A DNA stretch of 64,000 bases. Source: Sitta carolinensis (lineage: Eukaryota > Chordata > Aves > Passeriformes > Sittidae). Made by a program: the position numbers and the translations under genes. Below the pieces are notes generated by a model. It saw only the letters and a list, made by a program, of their open reading frames with translations, was not told the origin of the DNA and did not search any database. The stretch is from the NCBI GenBank assembly GCA_032173965.1, contig CM063284.1, forward strand, positions 108,705,910 through 108,769,909, read 5' to 3'. This document shows, one piece after another, positions 12,455 through 27,434 of this stretch (position 1 is the first letter of the stretch; each line of letters starts with the position of its first letter).

Positions 12455-15400
12455 AATGAATACAGTCGAAGTAAATGTTTAATGCTGTTCATTTTTTCCA
12501 AGTACTCCATAAGTTATTAAACCTATTGAGAAGACATCTTCTAAATCCACACTCATTTGCTTTTCCACTATTTCACTCTTATTCTAAATGAGTCAGAAAC
12601 AGGTCATCAGCTGATGTGAATTTTTGACAATGTATTTGTTAAATACTGTATATATTACGAGTGGATCTGCAAAGCAGCAACTTCCTGCTGTCTCTAGACA
12701 CAACTAAACGGCTATCATCTCTTGTGCTCATGTTACTTTTGACATCTTATGCTGAAATGAGTAGACTTACTGAAGGTCACTCTGAGTGCCAGTTGAGGAC
12801 AAAATTTGGTTATGTAATTTGCTGAGCGAGGTCATTTTGAAAAGCGATGAAGACGTCTGCAAACACAGTGAAGTTTTATTCATCTACCTGGTACAGAATG
12901 AGCAGCAGTGGGGGGTACTTTAAGATCACCCTTTCCCTTTAGCTCAGCTATTTCATGAGTTTAAAGAATTTACTCCTTTTTCCAGACAGTTTCTCATTTT
13001 AGCTGAAAAGAATCTCTCAAATGGGTCATGATTTGCACAGAGTGATGTTTCCATTTTGTACTGGAAACATGATTTTGATCAAAGCATCCTAAATGTTAAG
13101 GATCTTTTTAATCTCCTAATGATGTTAATAGGATACTTTTCCTCTTTATTTCAATCTAGTTTTGCTTTCATTTTTTGGTGATTTTTATCTCTTAATAATA
13201 AATATGATAAGGAAATTTTAAAATATTTATTTTCTTAGTGCTATGGATGGAAACTTTGAACAAACACGTGACTAATACAAACCAGGCAAGTTTTTATGCC
13301 CTACCCTAAGATAACTTTTTGGTTCATCATATTACTTGTGGCATCCTTATTGTCTGTCTCCTAATTTGAATCATGTTAATTACTAAGATATTACGCTACA
13401 ATGCTCTAACATAGCTATTTGAAATAGCTGAGTTCATTTGCTTGTAGTAATTAGAAGTAGATGCAAATAAAAATTTTCATTTTAAGATAATAGGCAATTA
13501 CAGATTTTTTTTCTCAATATCACATTTATAGTTATTCTAGAATTGCATATTTTAGTGTAAATTCTTATCTTAATTTCTTCTTAGTCAAAAATAAATAAAT
13601 TAAAGCACTGACATTCTGTCACTGTGCTATAAAAAAGATGTTATGCTATTTGGACTAGAATTATAAGCAAAAATCAAAATGTACTATTAGCTTTTAAGAT
13701 ACTTTTTTTCAAATGTCATTATTTGAGGATTAAAACATGTTTTCTTTGTGAAGCTCTTAAATTTCAAGCTGAAAGACTTGAACAAGCTTTGAACTCAGGA
13801 GTTTAAGATGCCTATAAATTAAAGGGAAAAATAACATTAAATGGTACTGCAGCTTGTGAAGCTGCCTTTTTTAAGTCTGGATATCTCAAAGTTGTCAAAT
13901 GTACAGTTTTCTTGGAGCAGCCTATGAGCCAAAGAACCCAATGGATCCCATGGAATGCTTTTGCTTTATTTGGAAATATCCTTATAAAAGTCATTTTAGA
14001 AAAATGATTTCTCTGTAATATGTCAATAAACACCTGGATATCTGCACAATTTTTTTTTTTTTTTTTGTCCATAGATGCTGAAACATGCCAGTGGAAACAA
14101 AGTGCAGTACTGACTCAAAACACCTTCTCTCCTGCCCTGCATATCTGCCACCTTTGACTTGGTCATTATGGTCAAGATTTTTCTGCTTGTCATAAAAAAT
14201 TGTGTGCTTGATTTTATGCCCATGGAAAAGTTTATTTCTTGTTGGTCTTCATATTAAATGTTGTCATTCCACCCTTCCTTTCCTCTTGAATGCCACTATT
14301 TCCCTAGGTCTGAAAACCATTTTTTTTTCTTTTTCCCTGTACTTAATATGCAATGAGCATAGTAAATTTACTTCTAATTAATCATATATATTTCTCTGTA
14401 AAGCTGAAAGAATACTATGAGTATAATTTCTAAAGGAAAAGTTACAACACAAACTCCAGGATTCTAAAGTCATTTACTGCCAAGAAAACAAAAGAAACAA
14501 GAAAGGACTGTTTTGTTTAGAGAAAATTTTCCAAGCAAATTGTTGCTTCACCGACATTCCTTACTTAATTCCTAAGTTTGTGTAGATTTTCCTATCAGAT
14601 CTTTCACTTAAAAAAAAGTCCTCTGAAAAAATGTCTTTCGTCTTGTGTGTCCTTCCATCATAAGGCAAAGTAATAAAATACTAATAATGGCTCACAGAGA
14701 CTATAAAGAGACCCTAAATCCTTTAAACAAATGGTTACAGTCTAATTGTCTCATCTGCTCATTCATATTATAGCCTTCCATCAACAGTGTGTTGCTGAAT
14801 TTGTAGACTCTCCAAGCCACAGATAGGCTTTAAAGTGGGAAGATAACTTTTATTTGTTATGGGCAATAAAGTTAGAGTCTCTACTGACTGTCTGACAAGA
14901 AGGTGTCTGGTGCTGCAGATCCAGTCAGGCAGAACACAAATCGAAATAGTGTCTAAAGGGCAAGATAATGGAGGAATGAGAAGTATAAAACCTACACAAT
15001 AAAACTATATTGCAATGAGAGAAAATTAGAAAATTAGGAGTAGAGCCTAAAAATAGAGCAAATCTGCCCCTTGAAGGCACATACAGTAGGGAGGATTGCT
15101 AATGAAACGATACCATGCTGGTTTGCCTTTAGTTTAGACTCAGCAATGATGATATATCCAGTCTGGGTTGAAAGGATGAGTGGGTGGAGCTGAAAGTCAT
15201 ACATTTCCATACCAAACCACTCACTGTGTTCCCCTAGTCCACTATGTGTCGGTAAGATATCTCTGGCTAGTAGGTATCTGTGAACAGGCAATTGTGGCTG
15301 AATCATCTTCCAGCATGAATTTTAAAAAACCACAAACCTCAGAAATAGGCTTACATTATTTCCGGATTGGAAGAAGGTTTTACATAGAAAGGTCAGTTGT

Positions 15401-18400
15401 TGAAATGAATAATACAGAAAAAAAAATAGAAATTAAATGTGCATGGACAAATGTGGACATGTGAATACATCCCTTCCAATACAATCTGTTTTTTCAGTTT
15501 TTCTTCCTATCTCTCTCCAGTTTATTTGCTGCCACTATCTTACAATGACACCTGCTACAAAAGCTTAGTGGAGCCACTGACAGATCCCCTGCAGTTGCTG
15601 CCTGTCAGTGCCTAATTCTCAGTCAGCAATATACACCCTCTCTAATGTACGTGATATTTCTAATTTCCCTTTCTTTCTCCTTGGGGCAACCTATGCTTAT
15701 TATCACTGTGGGTAATATTGCTAGGCTGGTTTCCCTGCCACCCCTCCTTCTCCTGAAGTGAAGGTGCAAATGAGATCTGAAAACCACTACAGTCTAGTTC
15801 CACGTTTAAATTTTAAAACCCTGGCTAGAAAACAACCCATTGCTCCAATTCCTCTCATGTCCGCAGCTAATCCACCTTGTATTCCAACAGAAAAATCTTC
15901 CCTTTGTTTCAGGTTAGCTTCTCAAACGAACTTTTTTATTAGTTTTTATATATGAGTGCTTAGCTTGTGATGGCCATTTTTAGCTTAGTGTCTCAGAAGA
16001 CAATGGAAAAATGCCCCACATTGATAAAGGAATTTTTTTTTTCCCTATTACTTACTACAAGTTCTAACCCCCTGGGAAAAAGAGAACATTTTTTGCACAT
16101 GTGAGTCAGCTTAAAGCTTGTACTGATAAAACAGGCCGAGTTGCCATTTGCTTTTCAACCACTAAAATCAATAGCGGCACATCAGTGTAAGAATGATAAG
16201 AGCAGATTGTGATTAATTTCTTAAATTTTTTGTTTCCATGCCTTTTGGATAAGTGTCTTAGCAGTGTCTGTGAATAGTTCCACAGAGGCTGCAAGAGGAA
16301 TTTGGGATCACGTTTATGCAAAGTGCACCAGACACATTCAGAAAGATTATATATAAAAGACACTTTTCAAGCCATATTTTCAATGATGTATCTAGAATTC
16401 TAATTTACTGTGAATAGTTTTATTTTCCTCAGATTAATGAAAAGTTTATTATTGTAAATAAGGATAATAGAAATAAATGGGTTCAGCAGAGGTTGGGGAT
16501 TCCATTTCTTTGTGTTGACCTAAGACGTTATTTGTATCAACTTCCCTTGGCATTTGCCTGAACTATGATCAGAAGAAACTGCGCTTCTAGGTGGAAATCC
16601 CTTACCTTTATTTTTATCCCCCAAGCATGTACATCTGACACAGAATTCACTGGCTACCTGGTTATTTGCATAGGTAATTTTATAGAGCTTTGCAACAACA
16701 AAGACTCTAAGCTCATAATGAAAATATAATAACATTCACATTTTTTAGTAAGAGGGTTTCTGATCCTCTTACCTATAGTATATTAGGATGCAATTGGCTT
16801 TTAGAAAAATGTCATTGAAGAAAAAAGCCTAACCACTTTAAATTTATGACCATATGCTTTCACAACAAATTTCTACTTCTATCCTGGAGAATATCCTAGA
16901 TCCTGTATGCATGAAGCTGTGTCCTTAACTTCAATTGACCACTGACCATACCAAGAGACTTGTCCTAGAGTCAATATTCTGACAAGCAGGGAAACAAAAG
17001 AAAGCTGCCTGACTTAGATAACCAGTCACAAATTGATAGGTAAGTTATAATTTCAGAATACACATTGCAACCTGCAGAGTAAACAAATTCACACACAAAA
17101 AAGACCTGTCAAATAATTTAGAATAACAAATATATGCAAGAAAGCTGTGATAAACTTGCAGACATTCTGCAGACAGAAAAAGAAGCAAAATTAATTTAAT
17201 AAATGATTCATAGTGAATCATTCTCTCAGTATGGTAGCAAAGTAAGATGTATTTTTACATTTCTTCTATGAGAACTTGTAGACCTGGGAAAAATTCTTCA
17301 GGTGGAAAGTTAGGCTTTCTTACAAAACTATCTATGAAGACATCCAGTAAGCTGGACTTCAGCTTTGCAATATAATTTCCCAATGCATTTGTCTCTTCAT
17401 AAGTGAGTATATTGCAGGAATAATAAAAGATTTTTTTACACTAGTCTGCTAACATTGCATAGAAATAGTTCAGCAGGAAATCCCATCTACAAAGTGTCAT
17501 ATAAACTATTGTCAATACGCCTTGTGAAATCAAACCCTTTGCTCCAATTCACTGGGAAGAGTCATCAGAGACCTGTTTTTCTCTCATTCCTCTTTCATGA
17601 GCTGTCCTTTTCGACAGAACTGGTTTAGTAGCAGCAAATTCTGTGTCTCTCAGGAAAGTGAGCATGAAAGTTTGTCACCTTGAGCCCTTCCCTTTGACAT
17701 TCTGTGAGTTAGATCCTTGCAGCCTGCTGAGGTGTTTTTATTTTTTCCCTTTTTCTTCTGATAAGGTGATATGTATGCAGTTCAGAAAGCTTTCCCACAG
17801 AAAACCCCCAAAGGACAGACAGCCTGTGTATCTGATTGCAAATCAGCCAACTACCTGATTCCTTGAACACGGGAGTAATTGGCTGGGGATTTTATCTGTT
17901 TCTCTGGCTGATGCCAATAAGCAGGCGTGTTTATTAACAATTTATTTACAGAACACAGATTGATTTCAGGAGAGAAACATCACCAGCCTCTGCAAAGTGT
18001 GAGCAAATGATTTTTCCGGCCCCACAAATAATCTATTATTGTCTGTTTGCATTGGGCTTTATCCCGGGGCTTTAGACTGAAATACTGAGCATGTACAGGA
18101 GACAAAGTTTAGGGGAAAGGTTCTTCTTATTTCTAGAAGAAACCCTGCAGAATAAGTGCTTCATAAATAATGTGATTAGCTGAATAAACACACTCCACAT
18201 CTGCCTCAGACTTCCTGGACAATATTAGGCAACTCCATGTTGTTCACAATTTCACACAGCTCCTCCCTCACAGGTGGTCAGGAAGCAGATCCACATAATC
18301 AATAATACATCGAGATGCATTATGCTAGAAAGCATTCCTGGTTTTAGTCTCAGAAACCTTCAAATTATAGTGATGAACAAGAAAACACAAGTGTTTATGG

Positions 18401-19673
18401 TTTGGTTTTTTTTTGTTTGTTTTTTTTCCCTAGACTAGAAATTATGGGTTTTTTTCCTCTTTATGTCTTAAAGCAGATAAAATTAATTCAAAGCCTTGAA
18501 GTTATTCTGTTTAGAAGTTAAACTGATTTTTCCAATAAGATTACCTTAGCCAAGAATATTTTCTTTCATGATGATGAGAGTAATTATACTAATATTATTT
18601 GGTTATGCTCAGGATCTGATTTAGAAATAGTTAATTTTATGAAGTAATACTTGCAAGTAATCTTAGAAGTAATACTGTGAGTTTTGAATCTTATTTTGAC
18701 AGTTCCATTGAAGGTCACACTGAGCAACTTATAGATATTCTGCCACAAATAGCTTGTTATTATTCATATATAACTTGTTAGCTTTTTAAAACAGCTCAAG
18801 AATGAAAAGCACTAGGCAAATGATGACAATAAATTAATTGCAAGGTCAATAATTTATTTAAAAAAAAAAAATTATAATAAAAAAGTGATTGCTACAGAAA
18901 GTGATACATTATTTTTCCTGTAATAATTCTGTAATTTATCCAAGGTATAGATCCTCTCAATGTGATTATCACAGATGCAGTATTGAATTACAATGCAAAG
19001 CACAATTTACCTCCAGACAAGAATATGAATACTAATAAAATAAGTATCTGGGTAGGGTGTCCGTAAAATAAAGTAAAATAAAATTCTATGTAAATCTCCT
19101 TCCATGAATAAATGATGTGTGATGACTTTCTAATTACTTTATTGTGATAAATATTGAATTAGTGGAGTAAATTATTTTGTGCTTTACTTCTGATAAGTTA
19201 CAAAATAGCAGCATGTTATCAGTTTACTTGAATGTAACCCAAACAAAATCTACATTCAATACATAGTCTTACAGCTGATGTAATGTCGTGCCTGAACCAA
19301 TCAAAATTCAAGTTTAGTTGCTCACTGAGATACTAATTTCTTGGAAAAGAAAGAAATGCCATAAGCATTAAGACTTTTCCTTTTTTTCTTGTAGTTTCCT
19401 CTGCTGAAAGGTTTTTCTCTGAGTAAGATTTTAATTAAGAAACAGTCTCTGAAGTAAGATAGGTCTTAACGGGCTGAGAACTACGTTTTTTTGCCACCTT
19501 AAAATGGTAAAAGTTACTCCACTGAGGTGACAGAATTTTACCTTACTAATACAAATATATGGAGTTTTCCATATTCTTTTATTGGTGGCAGATGTATAAA
19601 TTGCACATTGCAAACAGAATGGGCAGCTCACCCTCCCTAATATATGTGTATTCTCACATCCTCAGGGAAATGT

Positions 19674-19719
19674 AAATGTAGTTTCAGTCCATTCTTAAAT
19701 GTAGTTTCAGCCCATTCTT
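19674..19719. repeat. 23-bp tandem duplication
   Basis: Two adjacent 23-base copies (19674-19696 and 19697-19719) differ at one base (GTCC versus GCCC). This looks like a small local duplication. Confidence 0.9.
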
Positions 19720-22700
19720 ATGCAGACCAGCCACTTAATTAGCTGGTCACAATTCCACTGAGTCTCCTTGCTTGTAACACATTCCTTTTTCCTCTTTTCC
19801 ATTTTTTTTTTTTTTTCCCCTGAAGGGTAGTTTTCACAGACATGGAGAACTTTTCAGAGCATAGAATTTCTCTCTCCTACTAAAAATCTTCTTTCTAATT
19901 CTACTGACTCATAAAGTCCTCAGAACTTGCATCTCCAAAGAGGGTCATTTCTGATGAGTGGAACCTAATTATGAAGTAAGAATTAGCAATTTAAATATGG
20001 CACTGCAGAGCTCTGAAGTTCTGGAATACAAAATTGCTGTCTGTAGGGAGCATGTTCATGTTGATACTGCACCATGACTTTGAGACCGTATTTGGTGACA
20101 AAAAAAAACTCACTCAAAAGTATTTGCAGTTTTATTCAAAGAGGCAAATGTTCCTGGAAAAGCTCTTTTAAAATGACTTAATGGCCAGAGGCTGGAAGAA
20201 GATGAGGAAGAGAAAGAAATATTTGCAAGAAGAAAGTGACATACTTACAAGAGAAACAAAGGAATGAAGAAAGCTCTTGCTTTGCCATCCTCATGTCTGT
20301 ACATAGAGATGTGAAAACACAAAATTTTACATTTTATGGTAATTTTAAATTTTCTTTCAAGACTTGGGCTTTTCATTAATTTATTGAAAATGAGAATGTC
20401 CTTAGTAAAGGGAGTGGCATGAGGATACACATGCAAGAAATCTCTGCAACCCAATGCCAATAGAAAAAAATCAATTTTATTAAAAAATTAATATTATTAG
20501 GAAAATTAATTTGTCGCTGTGAATGAGGACATGCACCCGAAATCTAAATAAAGAGCATTTGTCTCTGGTAGCTTAACTGTGTGCTGTAAAATTTTACAGA
20601 ATCCAGTGAAGACACCTTACCACACTGGGAAATTCACTTAGGGATAGGAAAATATATTTGCTGTTTTATCAATACATGCTTATCACAGTCCTCAAATTTT
20701 TCATTTCCTTTATTTTAATTTATAATATTTCATTGATTTTTTTTCTTTCAAGTATAAGTTTATCTTTCTATTTTTTCCTTGTAGATTCAAAAAAAAATTC
20801 ATTCTCTCTTTTCTTTTGTGTTACTCTTTTTGCTCAGGTTGGCTTTTCTGCTTACTGGTCATCAGGTGCTAAACTGATGCAAGAGGCTCAAAATTCTCCA
20901 AAGGAGACTGAAAATTCACCTGAGGGAAAAAAAAAAAAATCTATAATCCCCAAGTCCTTTTTTACAATCAGCTACAGGATCATGTTTAACGCAAGGTTCT
21001 AAGAAAACATCAAACAAGATAGTGCAATCATATTTGGGCCACTGTTACTGTGACGCAGATAGAAACACACAGCAACACACACACAACAGGTGTTTAGGCA
21101 GAGAAGAAGAAAGGAAGTCCTAGTTTATCGCTGACCTTGTATATATAAGTTTCTGGACAGTGACCAGAGATTGGACAAAGAAGTTACCACCTCTCCATCT
21201 CCACTGGTCACTTGGGAAGTCCATCAGGTGATATCTTTTACAAAGGAATGCAAACATGATTCTTGTTCATCTTACAATTCATGAGAACTGACTCCACTAT
21301 ACTAAAACAAATCAGAAGGCTTATTTTCAGGGACAACAGGCCACCACTTCTTATTTTCATCTTATTACCTTTTAATCTTTTTTCTTATTTAAAAATAATT
21401 TTTGGACCACAACTTCTGCATTTTTATGTTGTAACTGGCAAAAGGAAAATCAATAGCAAAAATGGCTAGACTTTGTTTGATATGTTTTAATCCTAGCTGG
21501 AGTTATGTAGAGTTGTCTGCTGGACATAACACTATAGGATAGTAAGACAGTCAACTGTCCTTGGTAAAAAAAATCTTCTTATTTAATGGTATTCAAAGAT
21601 TGGTCAAATTAGTTATTAGACCCTGATCTGGACAACAACAGTAGTTCTAATCCTGTGCAGCAATCAGGATAATCAAGCAAAGATTCTGAAAAAAAACTGT
21701 TGATATAAGAAGGGATGTTGATTTGTTCCCATTGATACACTGATTTAAAACTTGATTAATCTCATCTGGGGTTTGAATCACTCCCAGAAGTGGCTGCCAG
21801 GGCTAAAATTTGGAAAAGATCATGAATGTAGAGATTGTTACTACTTGGCATTTTCACAAATCATCCCTATCAAAGCTTCATTCTCTGGCTGACTCTCATG
21901 CAATAAAGTTGCAATGTCTTGTGTTTGTTTGCTCAATAACTTACAATTTCAAATTCATAATTCTGGGGGTTTTTTCTTTCTTCTGGCTCTGCCTTAGTGA
22001 GAAATCTCTCTTTAATAACACTAGGGAAAAGTAATTGAAAATATGACCTTAAAAAAAAAGAAAGAATGAGGTTTTTATTTATTCTGCAAGACAAAGCCAA
22101 AGCACTCATCCTATATATTCATGACAGTGAGAATGATAGAGGAAGGACATTATTTTATTGGGCAGCCTCTTCCTTGTGCTCTAGCTTTCACCCCAACACA
22201 ATGACTACAACCAAGAAAGGGAAATTGCATGTGTCAGTGTCCTAAGGAGAAAAAGCCAAGCAGATTTTATAATAGCAGTGTTTTGAAATTCAGTTATTAC
22301 AGAGAGGTTATATTCAACTCCTCAAGACCAGAGGAACTGATGGGGTGGGGAGGGGGCTAGGAAGTAGAGCAATTTATTTATTGATACAGTAGTTCCTGAA
22401 ATACCAGCTTTGTGAACAAAAAAGTTATTTCTTACAGAATGGTAGAAAGTAAATGGACTCAATAGATGCAGTATTCTGAAGCACTCAGACATTCCTGTCA
22501 CTTAGAAAACATAATGGTCTTTAGTCTTGGTCAGACAAAGGTGGATTAAAAATTAATCACAATAGTAAAATATGAAAAATCATGAATAAACAAAGATCAT
22601 GGTCTGACAAGGCATTTGAGACAGAAAAAAGATCAATAGTTGGCCCACATAAGGAAGGAAACTTTCCTTCAAGGACTTAATCTGCTGAAAGAAATGATAA

Positions 22701-23340
22701 TGCATAAGAGGCCTGACAGTATAAAACTAAGATTTTAATTTGATAACTCTAGATTAAACATGAAGTATGTTGAACTCTCATGTGTTACTGTAGCTGCTTG
22801 AAACCTTGTTTCTCTTTTTCTGAAAGTAATGGTGAAAATGGAAGGATGCCCTTCCTGCTCTTAGACTCCATTGGGAAATGATGATTACAAGGGTAGCATA
22901 AAATTCTAGCCATACTATGATGCATGAGCTATTTTCTGTTGGACCTCAAAAATAATCATTTGTCTTAGTGAAAGTCATAACCTCTGCTGGATAAACCACA
23001 GCTGGACAGAGAAGGGACAATGTTTTGTGGGGTTTAACTTAGGGAAAAAATCTGGTATGTCTTGTGTATTTTTCTCTGCAATGGAAATATTTGTACAATT
23101 CTGAAGATAAGCAAAATGCAAGGCTTAATATTCTCAACCCACTTTATTATGTATGTAAAATCATTTGGTAACAAAATATCAAATTTAAATGGTAAACAAA
23201 AATTGGTCTTTTAAAAGAGGAATAAGGACATATTTTAAAAGGAGATAGGAAATGTAATGGCAGGAAATTGCTATAGTGGAATCTGAGCTGTTAAAGTAGC
23301 TTGTTTCAGCTTGTAAATTACACCAAATTATATAGTTTTC

Positions 23341-23387
23341 TTTTTTGTTTGTTTGTATTTTTTTTGTTGTTGTTTTGTTTGTTTTTC
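23341..23387. repeat. (TTTG)n/(TTG)n T-rich simple repeat
   Basis: Irregular TTTG, TTG and T-run units over about 47 bases. It is low-complexity sequence without evident function. Confidence 0.85.
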
Positions 23388-23821
23388 ATTGTACAAGGAA
23401 TATCCAGAATATATGACATCTTTCTTCCTTAATATTAGTATCCTCCTATTTTCCTTCATGCTTTTACCTTTTGACCATTGTTTCCTCACTTATACTTCCC
23501 CCCACAACTTATTTAGTTTTTCTCATTCTGAGAACCACAGAGATAATTTCTCATCAATCAATGTTCTAATTTCCTAGATTGTTTTTTTCCTTGCATAATC
23601 CTTGTCTTAATTTGATAAACTATTTTATATGATCATATCGGTAATCCCAAAACAAATTAAACTTCATTGCAAAATGTGATGTTGCTTCTTGAATTGGTCC
23701 TAAGAAAAAATCTTTTAGTGTAAAACATCTCTGTGATATGAAGAAGGAACTAAATTTGAATAATTGTAAGAAAAAAAAATTCCTTTGTCCTGTGGAAGTC
23801 ATTACTTCTATGAGAAAGATT

Positions 23822-23846
23822 AAAAAAAAAAAAAAAAAAAAAAAAA
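23822..23846. repeat. poly-A run, 25 bases
   Basis: An uninterrupted run of 25 A, followed by more A-rich sequence to about 23880. No retroposed element is recognisable upstream. Confidence 0.95.
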
Positions 23847-26800
23847 GGAAAATGGAAGAATCAGGGAAAAAAAATTAAAAATCCCAGCATAAAATTAAAC
23901 TGAAAAATCATCAGATAGGTATTATGAAATTAGAAATAGGAAGTCCCTAAATATAAGTCATATAAATGTAAGAAAGTAGCATTTAAGGTGCAGTTCCTTG
24001 TGGACAAATAGACAGCAAAAAAATGTTCAAAGTTAAGTTCACTAGGGCAGAAATACAGGCCTTAGTAAGGAAAGATTTCTGTGCAGGGAACCAAGGCTCA
24101 TTCTGATGTTTAATAAGGGCACTATTGGCCATGTAGAGTTCATAGATTATCATCAAAAAATAAAGGGGATAAGCTAATGAGAACAAACATTAGGTGCTAA
24201 AGAAAATTCTGTTCAAAATTCCTATTCAAAACAGAAGTGTACGTAAGATATCTGAAGAGAAAATGAGATTTCTTGCTAATGGCAGTAACAACATGTAGTG
24301 CCATGCATGCAGTGGCTGAGCAAGCACAGAAGTTAGAGGGGAGTGAGAGGTTCAGTATACTATGTTATGTGTATTATTCCAAGAAAAATTAGAGCAAACA
24401 CTGTGACATGTCAGGATGGCAGTGGGTATCAGTTTCATCTTATTGCCTAAGTACAAACCTGGGGAAGATGGTCACGATATGTCACGGCATAAACCTCCTG
24501 GCATGGATGTCTTCAGCATGTCACGAGAACAGTGCAAGGTATGCAGTGGGATGTAATTGTAGGATACAGCAATCAGCAGGGGTCATGCTGTGCGTTTGCC
24601 TGCAAGGCAGGTTAAAACCATAAAATGTTGAAATAAACATCTTAAAATGGGTCTAGAGAAAATCCTCAGATTTTCCAATATGTCAGAGTACTTTCATCCC
24701 TGAAACTGAATTAAGAAAAAAGATAGATCATAATGCACCGCTGCTTGTATCTGTATTCATATGATTTGCCACATTCATTGAATACCTAGTCCTCATAGAA
24801 CATTAATAGTATGTTCAAGAAAAAATGTCAATAACTAGATATCTGTGTAATAAGTACCTACCAAAATAACCCTGAAATGAAATCAGTACATGCAAATGGA
24901 TCTGTTCATGTATGGATACACAGGGTATCCATAAACACAAACAAATGAAAATAAACAAGAATTGCTTTGACAAGCATTAAGTTGTATTGGATATCTACAA
25001 TGGAAACTCAAGTATGTATACCTCTGGTGTCAATTTAATGCCTATAATATGTGAATTGCCACAAATAGTTAGGGCTAAAGAATTTTGAAATTAAATGTAT
25101 TTGGATATTTTTTATTAGAAAAATGGAGGAATTATAGCTTAGTTTGATGGACTCAGAAAATAAGCAAAGAGTAGATTGAGCAGGTCTTTGAAACAATAAT
25201 AAGAAAACTTAACTCTGTTTCTGTACTGCAATATCCCTTCCAAATGAACAAGTTAATCAGGCCCAAAGTGTAAGGATGGATCAGGAAGAAGAAAGCAGCA
25301 AGCTAACCACGTTCAGCACTCCAGAGATGGCACTTCAAAAGACTATTCAGCATACAGTTCTCCACTGCACAAGAGATATTTCAGAAGAATGACATGTTAG
25401 AAGGTCTGATGGAAGTCAAAGTAACTTTTATGACATTATAGCACATTTCAGGACAAGAAAAGTGCAAAACAAAAACTTAATCGCAGTGTTTACAAATGCA
25501 GGAATTGTGACCTAAAACTGAATCACAACAAAATGCAAATCAGAGTACCACATATGAATTACTTTGATCATGCCTTAGAAAAGAGGAGCATTAGATCTTT
25601 AGTGAAAACACTAAAGCATTTAATAGTCCTAACACCATCCAAAAGAGCTACATGTTTCATTTGAGATTATGACCAGCTAAAACAAACTCGGGCTTAAAAA
25701 GCATCTCTGAGAAATGGTAAGTCAAGTGTGGAAAGAGTGAAGGGAAAGCAAGAAATCTTTTTTCAGTATAATGGTCTTCACAAAAGTCTGAATGATACCA
25801 TCACTTCTGTCAGAAATAAACAATATGAGATACGATGAAAATGGGGTATAATAACAATTACCAAAGTACTGATAGATACTTCCCTGCATCTATAAGACAA
25901 GGATAACTACAGGAACAGTTCAAGAGTTATCAATACAGAAATACAGAAACATGTTTTGCACATACTAGTAAGCATTCTAAGCTACTAGCTGTAGGCATTT
26001 TGTATAGATCCAGCTGCATGCAAATGACAGAAAATGCTGGAAATTTTATATCAAAATCTTTGTATTTGGAACACAAAGCTTTCATATTTTCATTTTAAAA
26101 TATCCAAAGTTAATGACAGGAGTGAAATATTAATCTGGATTTCAGAATAATTAATTAATCTTCATTTGCACACTTTTACAGAAAATGGTAACAAAAAAGA
26201 GGCTGAGCAATATGGATAAAACTCTATAGTGTTTATCAGTGCTTGCCAATGACTCAGGACACAGGATAAGAGAATGAAGGAATGACAAAGCAGTGAAGGT
26301 AGAAAAGGCAGAAATAAGGTCATGAGAATTTTGAAATGAAAAAATCAGATTTGTCTAAAGAATGTGACTGTGTCTGACTCGTAAAAACATTTCAGTGTCA
26401 TCAGTCTGAAAACTACTTGTGAATGTAGGGGTACAATGCTAAAAGCAGCCAAGAGGAGTATTTTATTCATGTGATATGGACATACAAGTGGAGAAGTTGC
26501 ATTCGTGCAAAGTATTGAGTTAGGGTTGCAAAGAACCTGTTGTAGTCAGGGCAGCACTCCAGAGAGTTCTGATATAAACTGGCAACTGCTTTGCTCGAGC
26601 ATGGAGGAAACTGCTATTTGCTGATAGCTTGTTACAGTCACACTTTTAAATACCTGACAAAGCAGAATGTTTGCCAGCACGACAGTGAGTCAAATCATGA
26701 CAATTTCCACAGACACGGTATTTGCATTTTGGATCATGGACCACATCATGCTATGGCATACATTTTGAAAAATAAGGGAGTGACTGAATTTGCACCTCAG

Positions 26801-27434
26801 CTGTCTGTGCTATCAGCTGTGCTATTAATGGCCTGGCTGAACGTAACATTCAAATAGTGAAGTGTTAACCTCTGTTTGCTAAACTTAAGCACAACCAGAG
26901 ACTTATCTTCACAGCTGTGAGTGAGAGGGTTCAGACCAGTGATTTTCTTTAGCAAGTCTTTTAATAACCAAGAAATGTAAATTGTGGCACCATACAATGG
27001 TGATAGAATGAGAAAGAAAGATAACATACTTTTCAGAAGAATTTAGGATTGGAAGGAATGTGTAGTCTGGTTTCAGGTCTGAAGTTTCTTATTTTCTAAA
27101 GTTCTGGTTTCTGATGTTTTGGTTTTCTGAAATTCTTTTCCCAGGAAAACTGGGAAAAACATCATGACTGTTTTCATAACAATATCTATGTTGTTCATTC
27201 CTTCTGGGAGGAGGGATTCTCTCTTGATGTTGCTCTGGTTTGACCAACATGGGTGAAGAGGTTTGTCTTTCACCAGTCACATTGCTCTGTAGAAAATGGT
27301 ATACCAGGGGAGACATTTCTAATAAAGGGATCTTTTTACACAGCCTGAGAGAAAATCACAAAAGGAGTCTGTGTCATGTCTTATCTCACAGTGACAGGAA
27401 TGTCCTATGGAAAATGGCTAAGGATTGCAAGCTT

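Larger units (their letters stand above)
12455..27434. other. unique AT-rich non-coding sequence, about 15 kb
   Basis: No coding region or recognised repeat family is visible. Short simple repeats occur at 14050-14067 (T), 18409-18428 (T/G), 23341-23387 (TTTG/TTG) and 23822-23846 (A). A 23-bp tandem duplication lies at 19674-19719 and small hairpins at 13045-13070 and 17202-17222. About 17870-18080 is less AT-rich and contains several forkhead-like and homeodomain-like words; it is discussed as a possible regulatory element. Open frames here are all below about 115 codons and carry no domain. Confidence 0.6.

Noticed and set aside
22342..22356. GGGGTGGGGAGGGGG as a G-quadruplex
   Set aside because: Only three separated G runs are present, and no fourth lies within a reasonable loop distance.
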